DNA from: Alteromonas sp. KUL49
GTDB taxonomy: Bacteria > Pseudomonadota > Gammaproteobacteria > Enterobacterales > Alteromonadaceae
Length of the DNA: 64,000 nt
Assembly (NCBI RefSeq): GCF_006538345.1
Contig: NZ_BJKL01000007.1
Location: 62,001-126,000, forward strand
Direction: 5' to 3'
The number at the start of each line of letters is the position of its first letter. The first letter of the stretch is position 1. The position numbers and the translations under genes are program-made. Shown here piece after piece: positions 58,156 to 64,000 of the stretch. The notes under the pieces were generated by a model. It had not been told where the DNA came from. It searched no databases and was given only the letters and a program-made list of their open reading frames with translations.

Positions 58156-59715
58156 ATGATAACTTACCCTGCTCATGTCGAATGTTTAGCCGACTACATA
58201 GAACTTACCCTAAAGAAGTTTTCAGACAAACCAGCCTATACCGCGCTAGGTCAAACCATGACTTTTGCCGACATTGACCAACGGTCAGAAGCTTTGTCGC
58301 GATATCTGATTCATGAAGCGGGTTTAAAACCGGGTGATCGAATTGCCATCCAGTTGCCCAACCTGATCCAAAACCCTATTGCCGTATACGGAGCACTTCG
58401 TGCAGGTCTTGTTGTGGTCAATACGAACCCGCTTTACACAGAACGAGAGATGCGCCATCAGTTCACCGATAGTGGTGCTGTTGCTTTGATCATTCTTAGT
58501 GATTTGTATCCCAAATTCGACGCTATTAGAAATGATACCGAAATCAAAACTGTCATCACTACCTCGGCCACAGAATTATTGATGCCTGACACTGCCCCTG
58601 ATGGGTTGTCACTGAGTCATGCGATAAATACAGGAGAAGCTCTACCTCCAGTGACGCGCGCTGCAACTGAGCTCGACGAACTCGCCATGTTGCAATACAC
58701 AGGTGGCACGACGGGTGTATCGAAAGGGGCAGCGCTGAGCCATAGAAATGTATTAAGTAACAGTATTCAAACGTTAGATCGGTTAGGCGCTCACTTTAAA
58801 GAGGGCGAGGAAGTTCTTGTTTGTCCGCTGCCCCTCTATCATATCTATGCGTTCACGGTGTGCATGATTACCCTCTTTGCCAAAGGCAGTCATATTGTAC
58901 TTATTCCGAATCCTAGGGATATTGACGGTTTTATCAACGCGCTTAAACCACATGTATTTACCGCCTTTGCAGGTATCAATACTTTATTTGTCGGCTTAGG
59001 ACGACACCCCGAATTCCAGAAGCTCGATTTCTCTGGGTTAAAACTAACCATGTCTGGTGGTACTGCGCTTACGCAAGGCGCTGCAACGTTATGGAAGGAA
59101 GTAACGGGTAGCATGATCACTGAAGGTTACGGCCTTTCCGAAACCGCGCCAGTGCTGTGCTTTAATACCCCAGGTTCAGAAGAATTAGGCACGGTAGGCT
59201 TACCTTTGTTAGACACAGAAATTGCGTTACTGGATAGCAATGACAAACCAGTGGCCCATGGCGAGTCAGGTCAAATCGCTGCGCGAGGCCCTCAGGTAAT
59301 GCTCGGATACTGGAATAGAGATGACGAAACTGCCAAAGTAATGACAAAAGACGGATTCTTCAAAACTGGAGATATTGGTGTTGTAGAAGCCAGCGGCGCG
59401 ATAAAAATCGTCGACAGACTCAAAGACATGATTCTAGTGTCAGGCTTTAATGTTTACCCGAATGAGGTGGAAGACGTTTTGACCTCACATCCAGCCATTG
59501 TTGAGGCTGCTGTAGTAGGCAAGGCGGATGAGAAAACTGGTGAGAGAGTGTGTGCCTATATCACAGTGTCTGAACCACTTGATACTGAGACCGTTTTATC
59601 TCACTGTAAGCAACTACTTACAAACTACAAAACTCCCAAAGAAGTTACTATTTTGGAAGAATTACCTAAATCGAGTGTAGGTAAAATTCTACGTAGAGAA
59701 CTTCGTACTGCATAG
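58156..59715 (+). CDS. Long-chain fatty acid-CoA ligase (FadD-like)
   Basis: 519 residues from ATG 58156 (GGA seven bases upstream; TTG 58141 and ATG 58144 are alternatives). ANL-superfamily motifs: the P-loop LQYTGGTTGVSKGAALSHRN, ITEGYGLSETAPV, KTGDIG and the hinge DRLKDMILVSGFNVYPNEVE, with the catalytic lysine in SSVGKILRREL. It activates fatty acids through an acyl-AMP. Somewhat shorter than E. coli FadD (561), so it could be a paralogue with another chain-length range. Confidence 0.93.
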   Translation: MITYPAHVECLADYIELTLKKFSDKPAYTALGQTMTFADIDQRSEALSRYLIHEAGLKPGDRIAIQLPNLIQNPIAVYGALRAGLVVVNTNPLYTEREMRHQFTDSGAVALIILSDLYPKFDAIRNDTEIKTVITTSATELLMPDTAPDGLSLSHAINTGEALPPVTRAATELDELAMLQYTGGTTGVSKGAALSHRNVLSNSIQTLDRLGAHFKEGEEVLVCPLPLYHIYAFTVCMITLFAKGSHIVLIPNPRDIDGFINALKPHVFTAFAGINTLFVGLGRHPEFQKLDFSGLKLTMSGGTALTQGAATLWKEVTGSMITEGYGLSETAPVLCFNTPGSEELGTVGLPLLDTEIALLDSNDKPVAHGESGQIAARGPQVMLGYWNRDDETAKVMTKDGFFKTGDIGVVEASGAIKIVDRLKDMILVSGFNVYPNEVEDVLTSHPAIVEAAVVGKADEKTGERVCAYITVSEPLDTETVLSHCKQLLTNYKTPKEVTILEELPKSSVGKILRRELRTA

Positions 59716-59754
59716 TCGCTAAATCAGGTGATGAGCAATATCACTGTTCATCAC

Positions 59755-61524
59755 CTATTCGCCACAAACCGTATTCCTGCCTTTGCGCTTTGCTTGATAG
59801 AGAGCTAAGTCAGCTTTTTTATAGAGTTCATCATATGTCGCGCTTTTCATATTGCCCGACGACACGCCTATGCTAATGGTTATTTTGCAATCCACTGAAA
59901 ACGTCATTTCTTCAACGTTTTTTCTAACCTTGTCTGCAAACGTGAGTACCTCACTCGTATCAGTATCCAGTAGAAGAATCGCAAACTCCTCCCCACCCAG
60001 ACGGGCGACAAAGTCGTCTTCATTACACAATGATGTAAGTTGGTTTGCTAAAGCGATGAGTACTTCATCACCAACGTCGTGACCATGACTATCATTTATA
60101 TTTTTAAAGTAATCGATATCCAAGAGTAGGAAAGCAATATCACCAGACTTTCCAAATTTATTTAAGAGTTTGTTATCTAGATAACGTCGATTACCAACCC
60201 CTGTTAGGTAATCAGTTTGTGATGCGACGGTAAGTGCATGATTAGTTTCTTGGAGACTAAGTAGCTTATGCTTTCTCAGTCGCAGCGCCAAAATGAGTAC
60301 GATACAAAAAAGCGATATCACTACAGACGCAAACAGATATACCGAGGCATGACGAGAGTCTCTTTCTTGCTGCAATAGCGCCTCTTGCAGCTTAATAACA
60401 TCGCGCTCTACTTTAAGCTGACTTTCTAGCTTTTGAATAATTCCGTTTTGGGTAAGCGGCTGAATGGTATTTCTACGTTCAATATATTCAGCTTGAACAA
60501 CGGCAGCAGCTTCGTAGTTACCTAACTTGAGCTCTAATTTTGCCAAGTCCTCGTAAAGCGCCATCTCGCTCTCAACGGAGGTTTTCCCTCGAATTTCATT
60601 GATACCTTCTCGATAGACAGACAATGCTTGATCATAGTTTTCCATCACCGCCAGCACTTCAGCTAGTCCGAGGTAGGCAGCAGCAATAGCTTGTGGATAC
60701 GCGCCACCTCGAGGGTCGTTAATCACATACTCATAAAGCTCAATAGCTTGTTGATAATGACCTAGCTTGTTATGAACGTGGGCTAGATTTACTGTAGATT
60801 CGCTGTAAGTAAAATCACTGATATCACTTTGCTGCTCGCGTACAGTCGTTAATATTTGTAACGCCTTCTCCGTATCACTCCCTTTTAGGTAAGACACTGC
60901 TAAACCAACAGTTGCATTCATCTCCATCTCAACGTCTTTGATAGAGCGGTGGATAAAGATAGACTTTTGGAAGTAATTCGCCGCTTCGTCATAATCTCCT
61001 TGCGAATTGAGTACATTGCCAAGATTGTTGTATACCATCGCCAAATCAGTTGGCTGTTCACTAAGCTTGGCGTATTTCAAAGCTTCAATGTAAAACTTCA
61101 TGGCACTGTCGTAATCGACTGTCAACTCATAGAAGACGCCCAACGCGCGATAACAGATTGATAGAAGGTGAAAATTTTCAGTAATCTCGGCAACACTTAT
61201 TGCTTGAGTTAAAAAACCAAACGCATTGTCATTTTTGCCTTGATACATGCTTGCCATGCCCAACAAGCGCAAGGCTACAGCCCGACTTTCGTCATCTTCG
61301 TTTTGAATAGCGAGTGGTATCGCTTGTTGCGTGAAATATTCGGTTTGTTCCGGCTCAGAATATAAATAAAGCCTTGCGAGTTGATTGAATATATCTATCT
61401 GCTGCGATGCAGAAAGGGTGTTATCTTCAAGTTCTGCTTTAAGTGATTCAATAGTGGAATTCTGAGCAAAAACAGTGAGAGAAAAAAAGACGAGAATCGC
61501 AAAAACACCCAATCGATAAAGCAT
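59755..61524 (-). CDS. TPR-containing diguanylate cyclase
   Basis: 589 residues. Signal peptide (about 1-20, SLTVFAQ), at least six TPR-like repeats (about 70-340, e.g. MVYNNLGNVLNSQGDYDEAA), a coiled region, one membrane helix (about 395-415) and a C-terminal GGDEF domain (about 435-589). The signature is GGEEF, so cyclic-di-GMP synthesis is expected. The I-site is absent: the position of RxxD reads NEDD, so product inhibition should be weak. The sensor is periplasmic and the output cytoplasmic. It ends about 40 bases from the convergent fadD-like gene. Confidence 0.92.
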   Translation of the reverse strand: MLYRLGVFAILVFFSLTVFAQNSTIESLKAELEDNTLSASQQIDIFNQLARLYLYSEPEQTEYFTQQAIPLAIQNEDDESRAVALRLLGMASMYQGKNDNAFGFLTQAISVAEITENFHLLSICYRALGVFYELTVDYDSAMKFYIEALKYAKLSEQPTDLAMVYNNLGNVLNSQGDYDEAANYFQKSIFIHRSIKDVEMEMNATVGLAVSYLKGSDTEKALQILTTVREQQSDISDFTYSESTVNLAHVHNKLGHYQQAIELYEYVINDPRGGAYPQAIAAAYLGLAEVLAVMENYDQALSVYREGINEIRGKTSVESEMALYEDLAKLELKLGNYEAAAVVQAEYIERRNTIQPLTQNGIIQKLESQLKVERDVIKLQEALLQQERDSRHASVYLFASVVISLFCIVLILALRLRKHKLLSLQETNHALTVASQTDYLTGVGNRRYLDNKLLNKFGKSGDIAFLLLDIDYFKNINDSHGHDVGDEVLIALANQLTSLCNEDDFVARLGGEEFAILLLDTDTSEVLTFADKVRKNVEEMTFSVDCKITISIGVSSGNMKSATYDELYKKADLALYQAKRKGRNTVCGE

Positions 61525-61625
61525 CTACACCTAGTTCAGTTTATGATTTATACAGCTGATACTAAGCGATAATTGTGTATTCGACAACATGGCTGACTGT
61601 TAAGTCATAGATATAAATAAAAAAA

Positions 61626-62282
61626 TTAGCGCTTGTTTTGAGCAGTTAATACAGCGTTGATGACCCGTTCTTCATTTGACGTAAACGGCGTCGCGTAATT
61701 TTCCGCTTTAACACTTACCCTGCGCTTTAGGGCATTTTCAATCGATTGATTTGCGACTCTGATCTGTTCTGTGAACTGTCCTATGGATATCTGGTTATAA
61801 ATAAATACGCCAGCTTTCTGATGATTCACCGTAGGTGTAAGGATATCATCGTGCTCTAATAAAAATTCATGCTTGAATATGGCTTGTGCGTTGTTGAAGT
61901 CGGGTGTTTTACTCCTGAGTATGGCAGCTTCTGGTATGGCTTTTATTCGCAAATTATCTTCATTCTGTTGCCATGTGACTGCACACAGACTCAATTGGAA
62001 TGCACTTTCGGTGTTGGCTATAGTGGCGCGGGACATGGGCGATTGCTCATCCATAGATTTCAATTGCTCAAGCACTGCCGAAAGGCGCTCAAACGAAAGA
62101 TTTTCGAGGGTAACCTCACCACAATTAGACTGATAAACTAACTTAAATGTTTGCTCTAAATAGAAGACCTTGCCGGTATCCTTCCATTGAGACTTTACTT
62201 CGCCGGTACTTAACGATTTTCCAGAGCTTGGATGAGAGTTTTTTCTCAACAACGTCGACATCTTTGCGATTAGGCTAAACAT
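61626..62282 (-). CDS. Uncharacterised 218-residue protein
   Basis: No family recognised. The N-terminus (MFSLIAKMSTLLRKNSHPSSGK) is basic but not a convincing signal peptide. The middle has FYLEQTFKLVYQSNCGEVTLENLSFERL, with two cysteines in the protein (SNCGEV and LSLCAVTW) that might pair. The C-terminal half is polar with likely strands (AGVFIYNQISIG) and ends in a helix (NEERVINAVLTAQNKR). It follows the exported protein gene 62295-62744 after 12 bases, so the two are probably one operon. ATG 62261 (MSTLLRK) is an alternative start. Confidence 0.7.
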   Translation of the reverse strand: MFSLIAKMSTLLRKNSHPSSGKSLSTGEVKSQWKDTGKVFYLEQTFKLVYQSNCGEVTLENLSFERLSAVLEQLKSMDEQSPMSRATIANTESAFQLSLCAVTWQQNEDNLRIKAIPEAAILRSKTPDFNNAQAIFKHEFLLEHDDILTPTVNHQKAGVFIYNQISIGQFTEQIRVANQSIENALKRRVSVKAENYATPFTSNEERVINAVLTAQNKR

Positions 62283-62294
62283 AGACCGTCACAT

Positions 62295-62744
62295 TCAAAA
62301 TTTGTGGGCAGATGCATAACTATCACATCGCTTAGCGTCAATAATAACAACAGCAAATACACGGCCTTGCTTGTCCGACATGTGGTGCACCAAAGTTATA
62401 CCCAAAGAATAAATCTCTCGCTTAAAAACACCGCATTGTTCATAAAGCTCTGCTGTTGTTGTAGACGTAAAATGCGCGGAATGCGCTCGACTCATTCTCC
62501 CAAAGTCTAAGCTTCCATTGAGATAGCGCCTTTCCACGGTAGAATCTTTAATCGTAATATCAGTGAGATACCAAGCATCACTAACCCGCAGCGGTAACAA
62601 CTCGGCCTGGCTTTCCAACAAATCATAAAACCCTGAACCGGTGGCGCTAACTGCGCGAGCAACCACACTGCTCACTAGAGTACACAATACAGCACAACAC
62701 ACGGCTACCGAAACAAAAAGTCTGATGCCTGTGACTCTATACAC
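62295..62744 (-). CDS. Uncharacterised exported 149-residue protein
   Basis: No family recognised. A hydrophobic N-terminal segment (about 8-30, LFVSVAVCCAVLCTLVSSVVA) looks like a signal peptide or anchor. The mature part has WYLTDITIKDSTVERRYLNG, a Ser/Thr-rich stretch and two cysteines (EQCGVF, AKRCDSY) fit for a disulfide. It leads the pair with the 218-residue gene and is divergent from 62902-63315. Confidence 0.7.
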   Translation of the reverse strand: MYRVTGIRLFVSVAVCCAVLCTLVSSVVARAVSATGSGFYDLLESQAELLPLRVSDAWYLTDITIKDSTVERRYLNGSLDFGRMSRAHSAHFTSTTTAELYEQCGVFKREIYSLGITLVHHMSDKQGRVFAVVIIDAKRCDSYASAHKF

Positions 62745-62901
62745 GTTACCTCCAAAAGCAGAACTGAACTTATTTTGAGTCTAATACCGTAAGATTAGTA
62801 AGTAACAGTCTAGTTAGATCACAACTGCGACGAAAATGAACAAAACATAATATGAGAACCGCTAAGAAGCATTAGGCTTTATACAAACACCGGAAACAGC
62901 G

Positions 62902-63315
62902 ATGTACGACTTTAAACAACTTCTTAATGGATTTGACATCAACAATGCGCCAATCGATACCCTGTTGGTATTGCGCGTAACATTAGACAAGGCTGATCCC
63001 ATACAAGATATTGAGCAGGATCTCTTGGACCTACCCGACTTCCCTGAACGACTTTTTGAAAGTTACGTCGACGAATGGAAGTCCTTTATCAAACGTCAAT
63101 GTAAAGTCCATAATATTGGCCTTGGTACCGCCTCTCGTGAAAAGCTCGTGAACAAACTCCAAGCGCTTTTTTCAGAGCGCGAGCCATGGTGTAAAAAGGT
63201 GCTACAACTCGGCCTTGAGCAAATAACCTACGTTACTCAAATACAAAGCTCAGAAAATATTCAGGTGCTTACCTCATCTCGTAAAAGAGCCATCGAAAGA
63301 CTGCTGAGTTTATAA
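62902..63315 (+). CDS. Uncharacterised 137-residue cytoplasmic protein
   Basis: No family recognised. No signal peptide or membrane segment. It looks mainly helical and amphipathic (VDEWKSFIKRQCKVHNIG, REKLVNKLQALFSE) with an acidic region (DPIQDIEQDLLDLPDFPERLFE). Start ATG 62902; no strong ribosome binding site beyond CGGAAACAG. It stands alone between the divergent orphan pair and the TonB receptor gene. Confidence 0.65.
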   Translation: MYDFKQLLNGFDINNAPIDTLLVLRVTLDKADPIQDIEQDLLDLPDFPERLFESYVDEWKSFIKRQCKVHNIGLGTASREKLVNKLQALFSEREPWCKKVLQLGLEQITYVTQIQSSENIQVLTSSRKRAIERLLSL

Positions 63316-63473
63316 AAATCAAGTCAGAATACAGTTCGAAAAAAAGTCAAAACGTTCAACTAGCCAGATAGTACGACTAAATTACTGATACATCTTGAGT
63401 TCCGACGAGCCGAGGGTTAATCTACCGGCCTCTTTTGTTATGTTATATCATTTCTATAATTATGAGGCTGAAC

Positions 63474-64000
63474 GTGAAACACACACTTCCTAAGTTTACA
63501 CTCGCACCATTGGCTCTAGCCTTAAGTACGCAGGTTAGCTTTGCCCAAACCACTGAGACTGACACTGCAGACATTGAAGTTGTTACCGTTGTGCAATCAA
63601 AACAAGCGTATCAAGGCGATTTTACTCGCCTAGAAACACCTCAGGCTGAGCTGAGGTTAGATTCAGAAACACTGCAGGACTTTGGCGCCATTGATCTTAC
63701 TCAAGCACTTGATTTATCGGCCTCAGTTGCACGTCAAAACAACTTTGGTGGACTGTGGAATAGCTTTGCTATTCGCGGATTTGTTGGCGATGAAAACTTA
63801 CCAAGCAACTACCTAGTCAACGGGTTTAATGCCGGTCGTGGTTTTGGCGGTCCTCGTGATTTATCAGGCATAGAATCGGTAGAAGTACTAAAAGGGCCAA
63901 GAGCTGCGTTATTTGGCCGAGGTGAACCAGGTGGAACAATAAACCTTGTCACTAAGCGACCTACATTTGATGAGAGTGGTGAGTTTAGAGTATCTGTAGG
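63474..64000 (+). CDS. TonB-dependent siderophore-type receptor, N-terminal part (cut by window end)
   Basis: The GTG at 63474 has GAGG six bases upstream; an in-frame ATG at 63462 lacks one. Signal peptide to about VSFAQT, then the plug domain: VTVVQSKQAYQGDF, a segment ending LTQALDLSASVARQNN, FAIRGFVGDEN, GIESVEVLKGPRAALFGRGE and GGTINLVTKRP. These are standard plug signatures of outer-membrane TonB receptors of the siderophore class. About 175 residues are visible; the barrel is outside. The ligand cannot be told. No Fur box was identified in the 158 bases upstream. Confidence 0.93.
   Translation, partial: MKHTLPKFTLAPLALALSTQVSFAQTTETDTADIEVVTVVQSKQAYQGDFTRLETPQAELRLDSETLQDFGAIDLTQALDLSASVARQNNFGGLWNSFAIRGFVGDENLPSNYLVNGFNAGRGFGGPRDLSGIESVEVLKGPRAALFGRGEPGGTINLVTKRPTFDESGEFRVSV

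Overview
The window is a piece of a marine gammaproteobacterial chromosome, most likely from Alteromonadales (Alteromonas, Glaciecola or a relative). The basis is gene order: zapE-zapG-degQ-degS facing murA-ibaG-mlaBCDEF, then yrbG-kdsDC-lptCAB-rpoN-hpf-ptsN-rapZ-ptsO; lptD-surA-pdxA-rsmA-apaGH; and petABC upstream of sspAB. I name no species, because no rRNA gene is present.

Positions 1-4636 are accessory DNA, visibly more AT-rich than the rest. They hold the end of an integrated element: a structured palindrome at the window edge, a 33-codon mini-ORF with its own terminator, an AbiH-type phage-defence gene, an inovirus Gp2 / YagK-YfjJ type replication-like protein, and a tyrosine integrase directly beside the 3' end of the RNase P RNA gene (rnpB, 4637-4987). 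The other end of the element lies outside the window.

From 5036 to about 59700 the content is mostly housekeeping. 5036-11728: an Old Yellow Enzyme homologue, a YebC-family protein, ZapE/ZapG and the DegQ/DegS envelope proteases. 11752-16423: MurA, IbaG and the Mla phospholipid-transport operon. 16756-26005: Kdo synthesis, LPS export, sigma-54, nitrogen-PTS and MgtE. 26068-29856: SspAB and the cytochrome bc1 complex. 30249-39589: S9/L13, MazG, RelA, RlmD, AcpS, PdxJ, RecO, RecJ. 39677-42328: DsbC, XerD, DjlA. 42633-49250: the lptD-surA-pdxA-rsmA-apaG-apaH run. Much of this serves the envelope: Kdo is made (KdsD/C), LPS is exported (LptABC, LptD), outer-membrane proteins are folded and policed (SurA, DegQ, DegS), and outer-leaflet lipids are kept in order (Mla).

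49510-64000 is more varied: a chemoreceptor behind a flagellar-type promoter, a secreted trypsin-like protease, aspartokinase and a DUF192 protein, AcnB, a FadD-like ligase with a FadR-like upstream site, a periplasmic-TPR/GGDEF diguanylate cyclase, three unrecognised small genes, and the start of a TonB-dependent receptor cut by the window end.

Two conserved genes, mlaE and rapZ, are each broken by a single-base-type frameshift at or near an A/T homopolymer. They are either sequence errors or real lesions. I found no CRISPR array, tRNA, rRNA or insertion sequence. The best candidate for new biology is the rnpB-linked element; the orphan exported gene pair at 61626-62744 is second.
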